A stretch of DNA of 64,000 nt from Bacillus sp. ISL-55 (GTDB lineage Bacteria > Bacillota > Bacilli > Bacillales > Cytobacillaceae): assembly GCF_018613155.1 (NCBI RefSeq), contig NZ_JAGGQU010000001.1:1848-65847 (forward strand), written 5' to 3'. The notes under the pieces are model-generated. The model searched no databases and was not told the DNA's origin. It saw nothing but the letters and a program-made list of their open reading frames with translations. Both the position numbers and the translations under genes were made by a program. Positions 47,467 through 56,895 of the stretch are shown here, piece after piece; the stretch's first letter is position 1, and each line of letters starts with the position of its first letter.

Positions 47467-49542
47467 ATGTCGGATTTTTTAGTCATCGTCGAATCACCTG
47501 CAAAGGCAAAGACGATAGAGCGTTATCTTGGAAAAAAATATAAAGTGAAAGCCTCTATGGGGCATTTGATAGATTTGCCTAAGAGCCAAATGGGAATTGA
47601 TACGAAAAATAATTATACCCCTAAGTACATTACAATCCGGGGTAAGGGACCAGTACTGAAGGAATTGAAATCTGCGGCAAAAAAAGCAAAGAAAGTCTAT
47701 CTCGCGGCTGACCCCGACAGAGAAGGGGAAGCAATTGCTTGGCATTTGGCCAAAAGTCTTGACGTCGATGTCCATTCTGATTGCAGGGTTGTATTTAATG
47801 AGATCACCAAGGATGCCATCAAAGAATCTTTTAAACATCCCCGGGCGATCAATATGGACCTCGTAGATGCCCAGCAGGCACGTCGTGCTCTGGACAGACT
47901 GGTAGGATATAATATCAGCCCGCTGCTTTGGAAGAAGGTCAAGAAGGGGCTGAGCGCAGGCCGAGTACAATCAGTTGCCTTAAGGATGATCATTGATCGT
48001 GAGAAGGAAATCGCTGCGTTTGTTCCAGAAGAATACTGGACAATCGGTGCGGAATTCCTGAAAGGAAAAAGTGCTTTTGAAGCTTCATTTTATGGAATTG
48101 GCAAACAAAAAACTGAGTTGAAGTCAGAAGAGGATGTCAAGAACATCCTTAAACAAGTAAAGGGGAACAAATTTACTGTTGAGTCTGTGACGAAGAAAGA
48201 GCGCAAACGTAATCCTGCACCGCCGTTCATTACTTCTTCTTTGCAGCAAGAGGCAGCACGAAAGCTTAACTTCCGTGCGAAAAAGACAATGATGCTTGCG
48301 CAACAGCTTTATGAAGGTATCGACCTGGGAAAAGAAGGCACAGTCGGTTTAATTACCTATATGAGAACGGACTCTACCAGGATTTCTGAAGTTGCACAAG
48401 GCGAAGCAAGGGAGTATATCACTGGTCAGTATGGAGAAAAGTTCATTCAGACAGAGGCAAGAAAAGAGAAGAAACAGTCCAATGCCCAAGATGCTCACGA
48501 AGCGATCCGGCCTACAAGTACAATGAAGGTTCCTGAGACGATAAAGGAATTCCTTTCAAGGGATCAATACAGACTATACAAACTTATTTGGGAACGGTTT
48601 GTCGCGAGCCAAATGGCTCCTGCTATTATGGATACGATGAGTGTTGACTTAAAGAATGGCGAAGTTACTTTCCGCGCGACTGGCTCGAAGGTTAAATTCC
48701 CAGGTTTCATGAAGGTTTATGTAGAAGGTTCAGATGACCAGGTGGAAGAAAAGGATAAATTCCTTCCTGACCTAAAGCAAGGTGACGAGGTCACGAAAAA
48801 AGATATCGAATCGAAGCAGCACTTTACACAGCCGCCTCCAAGATATACAGAAGCAAGGCTCGTCAGGACGCTTGAGGAAATGGGGATCGGACGGCCATCA
48901 ACATACGCGCCAACCCTGGATACAATCCAAAAGAGAGGCTATGTATCACTTGATAATAAACGATTCGTGCCGACCGAACTTGGTGAAGTAATCCATGAGC
49001 TTATGCTGGAATTCTTCCCGGAAATACTTGACCTTGAGTTTACTGCCAAAATGGAACAGAATCTCGATAATGTCGAAGATGGGAAAATCAATTGGGTCAA
49101 AGTCATTGACGAATTCTACCGTGATTTTGAAAAGAATCTTGAAGTAGCGGAACAGGAAATGCAAGAAATTGAAATCAAAGATGAACCCGCTGGGGAAGAT
49201 TGTGATCAGTGCGGTTCACCGATGGTATTCAAAATGGGGCGCTACGGCAAGTTCATGGCCTGCAGCAATTTCCCTGACTGCAGGAACACGAAGGCAATAG
49301 TCAAGGAGATAGGGGTCAAATGCCCTAAATGTGAAGAAGGCAATATCATTGAACGGAAGAGCAAGAAGCGCCGGATTTTTTACGGCTGTGACCGCTTCCC
49401 TGAATGCGATTTCCTTTCATGGGATAAACCACTTGCAAGGAAATGCCCAAAATGCGAAAATATGCTAGTTGAAAAGAAGCTTAAAAAGGGCGTCCAGGTT
49501 CAGTGTACAGAATGCGACTATAAAGAGGAACCACAAAGCTAG
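47467..49542 (+). CDS. topA: DNA topoisomerase I
   Basis: A 691-aa type IA topoisomerase that relaxes negative supercoils. The Toprim domain (about 1-150) has [15 protein letters not shown] and [15 protein letters not shown]; the nucleophile is Tyr298 in YMRTDSTR. Near the C-terminus (from Cys579) are three four-cysteine zinc modules: CDQC...CSNFPDC, CPKC...CDRFPEC and CPKC...CTEC. Length equals the B. subtilis enzyme. SD AAGGAGG precedes ATG 47467; a terminator overlaps the stop codon. Confidence 0.97.
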   Translation: MSDFLVIVESPAKAKTIERYLGKKYKVKASMGHLIDLPKSQMGIDTKNNYTPKYITIRGKGPVLKELKSAAKKAKKVYLAADPDREGEAIAWHLAKSLDVDVHSDCRVVFNEITKDAIKESFKHPRAINMDLVDAQQARRALDRLVGYNISPLLWKKVKKGLSAGRVQSVALRMIIDREKEIAAFVPEEYWTIGAEFLKGKSAFEASFYGIGKQKTELKSEEDVKNILKQVKGNKFTVESVTKKERKRNPAPPFITSSLQQEAARKLNFRAKKTMMLAQQLYEGIDLGKEGTVGLITYMRTDSTRISEVAQGEAREYITGQYGEKFIQTEARKEKKQSNAQDAHEAIRPTSTMKVPETIKEFLSRDQYRLYKLIWERFVASQMAPAIMDTMSVDLKNGEVTFRATGSKVKFPGFMKVYVEGSDDQVEEKDKFLPDLKQGDEVTKKDIESKQHFTQPPPRYTEARLVRTLEEMGIGRPSTYAPTLDTIQKRGYVSLDNKRFVPTELGEVIHELMLEFFPEILDLEFTAKMEQNLDNVEDGKINWVKVIDEFYRDFEKNLEVAEQEMQEIEIKDEPAGEDCDQCGSPMVFKMGRYGKFMACSNFPDCRNTKAIVKEIGVKCPKCEEGNIIERKSKKRRIFYGCDRFPECDFLSWDKPLARKCPKCENMLVEKKLKKGVQVQCTECDYKEEPQS

Positions 49543-49572
49543 AGTGAGCCCTTGGGCTCACTCTTTATATTT
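49541..49572 (+). terminator. Terminator after topA
   Basis: AGAGTGAGCCC (49541-49551) pairs with GGGCTCACTCT (49554-49564), then TTATATTT; begins inside the stop codon. Confidence 0.88.
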
Positions 49573-49582
49573 GAGAAAGACC

Positions 49583-49740
49583 TTGTCGGGGCTGACCAAG
49601 GCGCTTCCGCTTTTCTTTGTCCAGCTCCAGCGCCTAGCCCATCGAGACGCTTCGGTCCGCCCATTGAAGTCAAAAAGCGACTTCACTGGTCGGCCCTCCA
49701 GCGCTTGTCGGGGCTGACCAAGGCGCTTCCGCTTTTCTTT
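49583..49740. repeat. Interspersed ~122-bp repeat, locus 2
   Basis: CTTGTCGGGGCTGACCAAGG occurs at about 49584 and 49707, bracketing TCCAGC, GCGCCTAGCCC, CGCTTCGGTCCGCCC and GAAGTCAAAAAGCGACTTCA. The same order is found at 1-236. Open frames here (49469-49803) are repeat-derived and lack an SD. Confidence 0.85.
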
Positions 49741-49821
49741 TTTGAAACTTTTTTCTTTCTTTTTCGTAAAGGAAAGTGCAAAATGGTACAGGAATCAGGG
49801 TAAAGTAAGTAAAGTTGAGTA

Positions 49822-49878
49822 TATAATAGAAGCTTTATGTCAAGGCAGATGTTATAATGATTCTTTATGTCAAGGCAG
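49822..49878 (+). promoter_or_regulatory. Duplicated promoter-like unit before trmFO
   Basis: TATAAT (49822-49827) then CTTTATGTCAAGGCAG (49833-49848), repeated as TATAAT (49853-49858, in an extended TGTTATAAT) then CTTTATGTCAAGGCAG (49863-49878). The 16-bp repeat is identical. -35 elements are weak. A small GCCT-GAT-AGGC hairpin follows. Confidence 0.5.
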
Positions 49879-49970
49879 TTGCTTAGATTTTGCCTGATAG
49901 GCTTCTACATGGCAACTTGGATTATAATAAGCAAACGCGGAATTTTTAATAGCTACTGGAGGAAATAGAT

Positions 49971-51278
49971 ATGACTGAAGCTACAGTAAATGTCGTAGGT
50001 GCTGGCCTGGCCGGAAGTGAAGCCGCATGGCAGCTTGCCGAAAGAGGCATCAAAGTGAACTTATATGAGATGAGACCGGTTAAACAGACGCCTGCTCACC
50101 ATACAGATAAATTTGCTGAACTGGTATGCAGTAACTCTTTGCGTGCAAATACATTAACAAATGCAGTTGGTGTTTTAAAAGAAGAGATGAGAAAGCTTGA
50201 CTCTGTCATCATTGGCGCAGCAGACGCATGTGCTGTACCTGCAGGCGGAGCTTTGGCAGTAGATCGCCATGAGTTTGCGGCACATGTTACTAGGTCTGTT
50301 AAGGAACATCCTAATGTAACTGTATTTAATGAAGAAATCACTGAAATTCCACAAGGGCCGACCATCATCGCTACCGGGCCTTTGACAAGCCAGGCGTTGT
50401 CCCAACAATTGAAGGAGCTTACAGGGGAAGAATATTTATATTTTTATGACGCGGCAGCTCCTATTATTGAAAAAGACAGCATCGACATGGACAAGGTATA
50501 TCTGAAGTCCCGATATGACAAAGGGGAAGCTGCATACCTTAACTGTCCAATGACAGAAGAAGAATTCGACCGTTTTTATGAAGCGTTGATCTCTGCTGAA
50601 ACAGTGCCGCTTAAAGAATTTGAGAAAGAAATCTTTTTTGAAGGTTGTATGCCAATCGAGGTCATGGGCCAAAGAGGAAGGAAGACAATGCTTTTCGGAC
50701 CGATGAAGCCGGTTGGCCTGGAGGATCCTAGAACTGGAAAGCGGCCTTATGCTGTTGTGCAGCTTCGCCAGGATGATGCTGCTGGAACACTTTATAATAT
50801 TGTAGGCTTCCAGACTCATCTTAAGTGGGGACCACAAAAGGAGGTCATTCAACTGATTCCTGGGTTGGAAAACGCTGAAATTGTACGGTATGGTGTCATG
50901 CATCGTAATACCTTTATCAATTCACCTAAGGTCTTAAAAGCAACATATCAATTCAGGAATAGAGAAGATTTATTCTTTGCAGGGCAAATGACTGGGGTCG
51001 AAGGGTATGTGGAATCAGCAGCGAGCGGAATGATTGCTGGAATTAATGCTGCGCGTCTTGTAAAAGGAGAAGAGCCGGTGGAATTCCCGCATGAAACGGC
51101 AATGGGAAGCATGGCCAGGTATATTACAACTACGAACGCGAAAAACTTCCAGCCGATGAATGCAAATTTCGGGCTTTTCCCTGATCTTCCAGAGAAAATC
51201 AAGGGTAAGCAGGAACGTAATGAGAAGCATGCTTCCAGGGCACTGGAAACAATTCAGAAATTTGTGAAAAATTTGTAA
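49971..51278 (+). CDS. trmFO: Folate- and FAD-dependent tRNA (uracil-54-C5)-methyltransferase
   Basis: A 435-aa flavoprotein forming T54 in the TpsiC loop with methylenetetrahydrofolate as carbon donor. The FAD-binding [11 protein letters not shown] begins at residue 10; Cys53 (ELVCSNSLR) and Cys226 (EGCMPIE) coincide with the two functional cysteines of the B. subtilis enzyme. [16 protein letters not shown] lies near the C-terminus. SD TGGAGG precedes ATG 49971. It lies upstream of the codV-hslVU-codY operon as in B. subtilis (gid). Confidence 0.97.
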   Translation: MTEATVNVVGAGLAGSEAAWQLAERGIKVNLYEMRPVKQTPAHHTDKFAELVCSNSLRANTLTNAVGVLKEEMRKLDSVIIGAADACAVPAGGALAVDRHEFAAHVTRSVKEHPNVTVFNEEITEIPQGPTIIATGPLTSQALSQQLKELTGEEYLYFYDAAAPIIEKDSIDMDKVYLKSRYDKGEAAYLNCPMTEEEFDRFYEALISAETVPLKEFEKEIFFEGCMPIEVMGQRGRKTMLFGPMKPVGLEDPRTGKRPYAVVQLRQDDAAGTLYNIVGFQTHLKWGPQKEVIQLIPGLENAEIVRYGVMHRNTFINSPKVLKATYQFRNREDLFFAGQMTGVEGYVESAASGMIAGINAARLVKGEEPVEFPHETAMGSMARYITTTNAKNFQPMNANFGLFPDLPEKIKGKQERNEKHASRALETIQKFVKNL

Positions 51279-51284
51279 TTTATA

Positions 51285-51324
51285 TTGCGAGGGCTATATA
51301 AATATGATACTATTTAGTAGCCCT
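51285..51324 (+). promoter_or_regulatory. Candidate promoter of xerC-hslV-hslU-codY with bracketing inverted repeat
   Basis: TTGCGA (51285-51290), 17-bp spacer, TACTAT (51308-51313). AGGGCTA (51290-51296) and TAGCCCT (51318-51324) form a perfect inverted repeat around the -10 and start point. Confidence 0.5.
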
Positions 51325-51338
51325 TGTGAGGTGACGAG

Positions 51339-52241
51339 ATGGAAGCAAATGTGAACAATTCTTTAAACTTATTTATTGAATATTTACAAATTGAAAAAAA
51401 TTACTCACAATATACAATTGAACATTATCAACATGATATTAGGGAATTTTTTTTGTTCATGTCTGAACAAGGCCTGACGAGTCTTGGTGATGTTGAGTAT
51501 GCTGATACAAGGATTTACCTCACGAAATTATTTGACCAGCAGCTCTCCAGGAAGTCTGTCGCCCGCAGGATTTCATGTATGCGCAGCTTTTACAAGTTTT
51601 TGCTTCGTGAAAAGATGGTAGGAGATAATCCTTTTTCCCTGGTATCCATACCGAAACTGGAAAAGCGATTGCCAGATTTTTTTTATGAAGAGGAACTTTC
51701 CCAGCTATTTAATGCATGTGAAACCGAGACTGCGATCGGGAAAAGGAACAAAGCCCTTTTGGAACTTCTTTACGCTACAGGAATCCGTGTAGGTGAGTGC
51801 TGTAAAATCCAGCTGAAGGATATAGATTTATCTCTTTCCACTGTTTTAGTTCATGGAAAAAGGAAAAAGGATAGATATGTGCCTTTCGGAAGTTTTGCCC
51901 AGGATGCGATTGAAGACTACATAAAGAATGGAAGACCAGAGCTTCTGAAGACCAAAGATGATCATGGCCATTTATTTTTGAACTTCCGGGGTGGGCCTCT
52001 GACGGACAGAGGAATCAGGGAGATCCTGAATAAGCTGATTGAAAAGTCAGCCCTGACTGGGAAAATCCATCCCCATAAACTGCGCCATTCCTTTGCCACA
52101 CATATGATGAGCAATGGAGCAGATATGAGAACTGTCCAGGAGCTAATGGGCCATGCGTTCCTGTCTTCAACGCAAGTATATACCCATGTTACGAAAGAGC
52201 ACTTGCGCAATATTTATATGTCACATCACCCGAGGGCTTAA
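51339..52241 (+). CDS. xerC: Tyrosine recombinase XerC (CodV)
   Basis: A 300-aa site-specific recombinase that resolves chromosome dimers at dif with its RipX/XerD partner. The N-terminal SAM-like DNA-binding domain (about 1-95) precedes the catalytic domain with Arg150 (ATGIRVGE), His246-x-x-Arg249 (HKLRHS), His272 and nucleophile Tyr281 (VYTHV). It is chromosomal housekeeping, not a phage integrase. SD GAGGTGA before ATG 51339; it leads the hslVU-codY operon. Confidence 0.96.
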   Translation: MEANVNNSLNLFIEYLQIEKNYSQYTIEHYQHDIREFFLFMSEQGLTSLGDVEYADTRIYLTKLFDQQLSRKSVARRISCMRSFYKFLLREKMVGDNPFSLVSIPKLEKRLPDFFYEEELSQLFNACETETAIGKRNKALLELLYATGIRVGECCKIQLKDIDLSLSTVLVHGKRKKDRYVPFGSFAQDAIEDYIKNGRPELLKTKDDHGHLFLNFRGGPLTDRGIREILNKLIEKSALTGKIHPHKLRHSFATHMMSNGADMRTVQELMGHAFLSSTQVYTHVTKEHLRNIYMSHHPRA

Positions 52242-52261
52242 GCCAGAAGGAGGACGAAGGA

Positions 52262-52804
52262 ATGTCAGAATTCCATGCCACAACGATATTTGCTGTTCAA
52301 CATAAAGGCCAATGCGCAATGTCAGGCGATGGCCAGGTAACCTTTGGGAATGCTGTAGTGATGAAACACACAGCAAAGAAAGTCCGAAAGTTGTTTAATG
52401 GTAAAGTAATTGCAGGATTTGCCGGTTCAGTTGCAGATGCGTTCACGCTGTTTGAGATGTTCGAAGGGAAGCTTGAGGAATACAACGGAAATCTTCAAAG
52501 AGCTGCCGTCGAACTTGCAAAGCAATGGAGAAGTGATAAAGTCCTAAGAAAGCTCGAGGCAATGCTGATCGTATTGAATGAGACTGATATGCTGCTTATT
52601 TCTGGAACAGGCGAAGTCATTGAACCTGATGACGGCATTCTAGCAATCGGTTCTGGAGGTAATTATGCCTTGTCTGCTGGCCGTGCATTAAAACAATATG
52701 CTGGAGAACATTTAACAGCAAAAGAAATCGCGAAGTCTTCATTGGAAATTGCTGCTGACATTTGTGTTTACACAAACCACAATATTATCGTGGAAGAACT
52801 GTAA
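52262..52804 (+). CDS. hslV: ATP-dependent protease subunit HslV (ClpQ/CodW)
   Basis: A 180-aa proteasome-like peptidase forming the chamber of HslUV. It starts [16 protein letters not shown]; the TTI motif that provides the N-terminal Thr in E. coli HslV is preceded here by five residues. B. subtilis ClpQ is likewise extended and is reported to use an N-terminal Ser instead; Ser2 fits that model. [14 protein letters not shown] is conserved. SD AGGAGGACGAAGG precedes ATG 52262. Confidence 0.96.
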   Translation: MSEFHATTIFAVQHKGQCAMSGDGQVTFGNAVVMKHTAKKVRKLFNGKVIAGFAGSVADAFTLFEMFEGKLEEYNGNLQRAAVELAKQWRSDKVLRKLEAMLIVLNETDMLLISGTGEVIEPDDGILAIGSGGNYALSAGRALKQYAGEHLTAKEIAKSSLEIAADICVYTNHNIIVEEL

Positions 52805-52823
52805 CGGAAAAGGAGTGTTGAGT

Positions 52824-54230
52824 GTGAAGCAAACGACAAATTTAACTCCAAGGCAGATCGTGGAAAAGCTGGACCAGTATATTATTGGTCAAAAGGATGC
52901 TAAAAAAGCTGTTGCAGTTGCTCTCAGGAATAGATACCGCCGCGGCTTGCTCGCTGAGAATATCCGGGATGAAATCATCCCTAAGAATATCCTGATGATT
53001 GGACCTACTGGTGTAGGTAAAACGGAAATTGCCAGAAGAATGGCTAAGTTAGTTGGCGCTCCTTTCGTCAAGGTGGAAGCGACTAAGTTCACTGAAGTAG
53101 GTTATGTTGGCCGTGATGTCGAATCCATGGTTCGGGATCTTGTTGAAACCTCCATCAGGCTTGTAAAAGAGGAAAAAATGGAGCAAGTAAAGGAACCGGC
53201 AGAAGAAAATGCAAACCGCCGTCTTGTCGAACTGTTGGTTCCTTCAGCGAAAAAATCAGTGAATTACAAAAATCCACTTGAAATGTTGTTCGGCGGAAGC
53301 CAGCAGCAGCCTGATCAAGAGCAAAACCAATCAGAAGATTTAGGGTTATTCGAAAAGCGTAAAACCATCAAGGAAAAGCTCGGAAAAGGTGAACTTGAGG
53401 ATGAGTTGGTAACCGTCGAGGTTGAGGAGCAAACACCTTCCATGTTTGATATGCTCCAGGGTTCTGGAATGGAACAAATGGGAATGAATATGCAGGATGC
53501 TTTGAGTGGCTTGGTGCCAAAGAAACGCAAGAAACGAAAGCTGCCTGTACGTGAGGCCAGGAAGTTATTAATCAATGAAGAAGCCCAAAAGCTGATCGAT
53601 ATGGATGAGGTAACTCAGGAAGCCACTTACCGTGCTGAGCAGGCAGGAATCATTTTCATTGATGAAATTGACAAAATTGCCAGCAAGAATTCCGGTGGCT
53701 CCAGTGCAGATGTTTCACGTGAGGGTGTTCAGAGGGATATACTTCCTGTTGTGGAAGGGTCAACTGTCAACACGAAGTACGGTCCTGTAAAAACAGACCA
53801 TATTTTATTCGTCGCTGCAGGTGCTTTCCACATGGCGAAGCCTTCCGATCTGATACCTGAATTGCAAGGGCGTTTCCCAATCAGGGTAGAGCTTACTAAA
53901 CTGACAGTTGAGGACTTTTACAGGATTCTTGTTGAGCCTGATAATGCACTTACAAAGCAATATGAAGCTTTATTGGAAACAGAAGGTATACAAATTGAAT
54001 TTTCTGACGATGCTATTCGTAAGATAGCTGAAGTCGCGTATGATGTGAATCAGAATACGGATAACATCGGTGCGAGAAGACTGCAGACAATTCTTGAGAA
54101 GCTTCTTGAAGACCTGAGCTTTGAAGCACCAGATATCAATTTGGAGAAGGTAGCGATCACTCCGCAATATGTAGAAGAAAAACTTGGCGCTATCTCAAGA
54201 AACAAAGATTTAAGCCAGTTCATATTATAA
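52824..54230 (+). CDS. hslU: ATP-dependent protease ATPase subunit HslU (ClpY/CodX)
   Basis: A 468-aa AAA+ unfoldase that feeds HslV. Walker [10 protein letters not shown] is at 60-68 and Walker B FIDEIDK at 278-284; the Lys-rich, variable I-domain lies between (about 115-240). The C-terminus NKDLSQFIL inserts into HslV. Start GTG 52824 is set by SD AAAAGGAG 9 nt upstream and by the family length; the open frame upstream overlaps hslV only. TTG 52818 is a less well-spaced alternative. Confidence 0.96.
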   Translation: MKQTTNLTPRQIVEKLDQYIIGQKDAKKAVAVALRNRYRRGLLAENIRDEIIPKNILMIGPTGVGKTEIARRMAKLVGAPFVKVEATKFTEVGYVGRDVESMVRDLVETSIRLVKEEKMEQVKEPAEENANRRLVELLVPSAKKSVNYKNPLEMLFGGSQQQPDQEQNQSEDLGLFEKRKTIKEKLGKGELEDELVTVEVEEQTPSMFDMLQGSGMEQMGMNMQDALSGLVPKKRKKRKLPVREARKLLINEEAQKLIDMDEVTQEATYRAEQAGIIFIDEIDKIASKNSGGSSADVSREGVQRDILPVVEGSTVNTKYGPVKTDHILFVAAGAFHMAKPSDLIPELQGRFPIRVELTKLTVEDFYRILVEPDNALTKQYEALLETEGIQIEFSDDAIRKIAEVAYDVNQNTDNIGARRLQTILEKLLEDLSFEAPDINLEKVAITPQYVEEKLGAISRNKDLSQFIL

Positions 54231-54358
54231 TGGTTAATCGTTTTAATGCATACTCAATAGGGTAGACAAATAAGGACTGCTTTTTGGGATTAAGTATTGA
54301 AACTAGCCAGGATTAAAATAAATGTATTTTTGTTTGAAGCAAATAGGAGGAAGAAACA

Positions 54359-55138
54359 ATGGACTTACTATCAAAAACTAGAAAAATTAACGCACTGCTC
54401 CAAAAAGCTGCCGGCAAACCGGTAAACTTCAAAGAAATGTCAGAAACTTTAAGTGAAGTAATCGAGGCCAACATTTTTGTTGTCAGCCGCAGAGGGAAGC
54501 TTTTAGGCTTAGGGATCAATCAGCAGATTGAAAACGAGCGTATGGTAAAAATGCTTGAAGACCGCCAATTCCCTGAAGAGTATACGAAGAATCTTTTCAA
54601 TATCCAGGAGACATCACCGAACCTGGATGTTGAAAGTGAATACACAGCATTCCCTGTTGAAAACAAAGAACTTTTCAAAAACGGCTTAACAACAATCGTG
54701 CCGATCATCGGTGGCGGTGAACGCCTTGGAACATTGATCCTTGCCCGTCTTGAAGAACAATTCCACGACGATGACCTTATCCTTGGAGAATATGGCGCAA
54801 CTGTTGTAGGAATGGAAATCCTTCGTGAAAAGGCAGAAGAGATTGAGGATGAAGCAAGAAGCAAGGCTGTAGTCCAAATGGCAATCAGTTCATTATCCTA
54901 CAGTGAACTTGAAGCGATTGAGCACATCTTTGAAGAACTAAACGGAAAAGAAGGCCTTCTAGTTGCTTCCAAAATCGCAGACAGAGTCGGGATCACACGT
55001 TCAGTAATCGTCAACGCACTGCGCAAACTAGAAAGCGCAGGTGTTATCGAGTCCCGTTCCCTTGGAATGAAGGGAACTTATATCAAGGTATTAAATGATA
55101 AATTCCTATTTGAACTTGAAAAGCTTAAAAACAACTAA
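54359..55138 (+). CDS. codY: GTP- and branched-chain-amino-acid-sensing regulator CodY
   Basis: A 259-aa global repressor of nutrient-limitation genes. The N-terminal GAF domain (about 1-155) binds Ile/Leu/Val; the C-terminal winged HTH (203-233) [20 protein letters not shown] recognises the CodY box and is nearly invariant in Firmicutes. SD AGGAGG precedes ATG 54359. It closes the xerC-hslV-hslU-codY operon; a 128-bp gap separates it from hslU without an obvious promoter. The fla/che operon follows, which CodY represses in B. subtilis. Confidence 0.97.
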   Translation: MDLLSKTRKINALLQKAAGKPVNFKEMSETLSEVIEANIFVVSRRGKLLGLGINQQIENERMVKMLEDRQFPEEYTKNLFNIQETSPNLDVESEYTAFPVENKELFKNGLTTIVPIIGGGERLGTLILARLEEQFHDDDLILGEYGATVVGMEILREKAEEIEDEARSKAVVQMAISSLSYSELEAIEHIFEELNGKEGLLVASKIADRVGITRSVIVNALRKLESAGVIESRSLGMKGTYIKVLNDKFLFELEKLKNN

Positions 55139-55147
55139 ATAAATAAT

Positions 55148-55180
55148 AAAAAAATCCGCTGAACTTCAGCGGATTTTTTT
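55148..55180 (+). terminator. Terminator after codY
   Basis: AATCCGCTGA (55153-55162) pairs with TCAGCGGATT (55166-55175), flanked by A and T runs, giving a bidirectional hairpin. Confidence 0.92.
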
Positions 55181-55646
55181 ATGCATTTTTTACATCTATC
55201 TAACAGGACCTAAAAAAAACGTCAGAACAACAAGTTTTTTAACAGCTAAATATTACAATTTTGTTTCGGATTTTTTACACGGGTCTAATTTCACTGTCAA
55301 AAGTTATGCTTAGATGGTAGAAAAAAATGGAAAAAATGACATTTTATATAGGTTATTTGTCCTAGTAAAAAATAATTAATAAAACAATTTGTGATACTAA
55401 TTCCTTATATTTTTTAAAAAACTTTACAGAAACATAGGGTTAAATAGTAAAAAAAATTAACGAAGCACACTTATAGGTCTTTTATCCTATTTTTAAAAAT
55501 GAGCATTATGCATGATAAAAATTAACTGAAAGTACATAGACAGATTATTTCAGATTCTTTACAATTAGGAATATAATGACGAAATTCATCAAGGAATTAC
55601 AAAATTCAGCAAAATAATCCATTGTGGCAATTGCGAGGTGCAAAAA
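55181..55646 (+). promoter_or_regulatory. AT-rich control region of the fla/che operon, with CodY-like box
   Basis: About 470 noncoding, strongly AT-rich bases. AATTAACTGAAAGTA (55520-55534) matches 11 of 15 positions of the CodY box AATTTTCWGAAAATT. A TATAAT at 55572-55577 has no clear -35 at 17 bp (TTCAGA). I see no sigma-D signature. Leader from there to flgB would be about 65 nt. Confidence 0.45.
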
Positions 55647-56042
55647 TTGAAGTTGTTTTCAAATACTGTATCAACGCTCGAACATGCGTTGAACTATTCT
55701 TCTGCGAAGCAAAAAGTCATTTCGCAGAATATCGCGAATGTTGATACACCGAACTATAAAGCGAAGGATGTCTCCTTTAAGGCTGTATTTCAGGATGTGA
55801 TGGGACAATCCTTTCAAGCGAATAGATCAGATGCCCGCCATTATGAATTCAGCAGCAAAGCGAGTCGTATGCCTGGAGTCGTTACTAATCCGAATGTGAA
55901 TTATAACGAGAATGGGAATAGTGTTGATTTGGATAAAGAAATGGCCGATCTGGCTACAAACCAAATTTACTATAATGCGCTGACCGAGAGGATTAATGGA
56001 AAGTTCAATTCTCTCCAAACAGTCATTAGGGGAGGTAAATAA
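55647..56042 (+). CDS. flgB: Flagellar basal-body rod protein FlgB
   Basis: A 131-aa proximal rod subunit exported through the flagellar type III system. The rod-protein signature QNIANVDTPNYKAKDV lies near residue 30; the C-terminal helix YNALTERINGKFN packs in the rod. I chose TTG 55647 (MKLFSNTV), 6 nt after SD GAGGTG; GTG 55638 lies inside the SD. First gene of the fla/che operon, followed 2 nt later by flgC. Confidence 0.94.
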   Translation: MKLFSNTVSTLEHALNYSSAKQKVISQNIANVDTPNYKAKDVSFKAVFQDVMGQSFQANRSDARHYEFSSKASRMPGVVTNPNVNYNENGNSVDLDKEMADLATNQIYYNALTERINGKFNSLQTVIRGGK

Positions 56043-56044
56043 GC

Positions 56045-56494
56045 ATGAGCATGTTTCATAGCATGAACACGACAGCCTCTGCGTTGACTGCCCAGCGCCT
56101 CAGAATGGATGTCATTTCTTCCAATATGGCGAATGTAGATTCTACAAGAGGTGTAAACGGAGAGCCGTACCGCAGGAAAATGGTCGTCCTGCAGCCTAAT
56201 GAAGGGAACTTTTCTTCATTCCTAAATAAAGCAATGGGGAAAACAGACGGATCAGGGGCGGGAAATGGAGTTAAAGTATCGAGAATAATAGAGGACAGGG
56301 AAAATCCTCTTAAGATGGTATATGATCCTGAACACCCAGATGCAAATCAAGAGGGGTATGTTGCGTATCCTAATGTCGATCCGTTAAGGGAAATGGTGGA
56401 TTTAATTAGCGCGACACGGTCTTATGAAGCAAATGTCACAGTTTTCAACGCTTCCAAGGGCATGATGATGAAAGCTCTTGAAATTGGAAAATAA
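56045..56494 (+). CDS. flgC: Flagellar basal-body rod protein FlgC
   Basis: A 149-aa rod subunit. N-terminal MSMFHSMNTTASALTAQRLRMDVISSNMANVDST and C-terminal SYEANVTVFNASKGMMMKALEIGK are the paired helices typical of axial proteins. SD GGGGAGG precedes ATG 56045. Forms the rod with FlgB and others encoded outside this window. Confidence 0.96.
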   Translation: MSMFHSMNTTASALTAQRLRMDVISSNMANVDSTRGVNGEPYRRKMVVLQPNEGNFSSFLNKAMGKTDGSGAGNGVKVSRIIEDRENPLKMVYDPEHPDANQEGYVAYPNVDPLREMVDLISATRSYEANVTVFNASKGMMMKALEIGK

Positions 56495-56506
56495 GGAGAG
56501 AACTAA

Positions 56507-56818
56507 ATGAACGCAGCCGGGATTAATTCTGTTAGCCAAATGGTCAGGCCATTTGATACAAAAGTGTATACTCCCACACCTACACCATACGAAGCACAGA
56601 AGAGTTTTTCGTCCGTACTTAAGCAATCTATTGATAATTTAAATAAAACACAGCTTCAATCAGATGCAATGACGGAAAAACTAGCTCGCGGAGAGAACGT
56701 TGACCTCCATCAGGTAATGATTGCGAGCCAAAAGGCGAGCATTACACTGCAGGCTACAATGGAAGTCAGAAACAAAGTGGTTGAAGCATATCAGGAAATG
56801 ATGAGAATGCAAGTTTAA
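56507..56818 (+). CDS. fliE: Flagellar hook-basal body protein FliE
   Basis: A 103-aa adaptor linking the MS ring (FliF) to the rod. C-terminal VMIASQKASITLQATMEVRNKVVEAYQEMMRMQV is the canonical FliE helix. SD AAGGAG precedes ATG 56507, which is 12 nt after flgC. fliF begins 77 nt downstream. Confidence 0.95.
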   Translation: MNAAGINSVSQMVRPFDTKVYTPTPTPYEAQKSFSSVLKQSIDNLNKTQLQSDAMTEKLARGENVDLHQVMIASQKASITLQATMEVRNKVVEAYQEMMRMQV

Positions 56819-56895
56819 TAATATGAGCTAAAAACTAAGATTATATCGGTTATTAGCTATATAAAAAGAAGAGACTTAATAACCGGGGGATTGAA

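Noticed and set aside
49469-49803. Two overlapping ~82-aa frames after topA
   Set aside because: They read through the topA end, its terminator and the interspersed repeat; no SD.
51339-52241. Tyrosine recombinase as a sign of a phage or integrative element
   Set aside because: Gene order and length identify it as the housekeeping XerC/CodV of the codY operon; no att repeats or phage genes are nearby.
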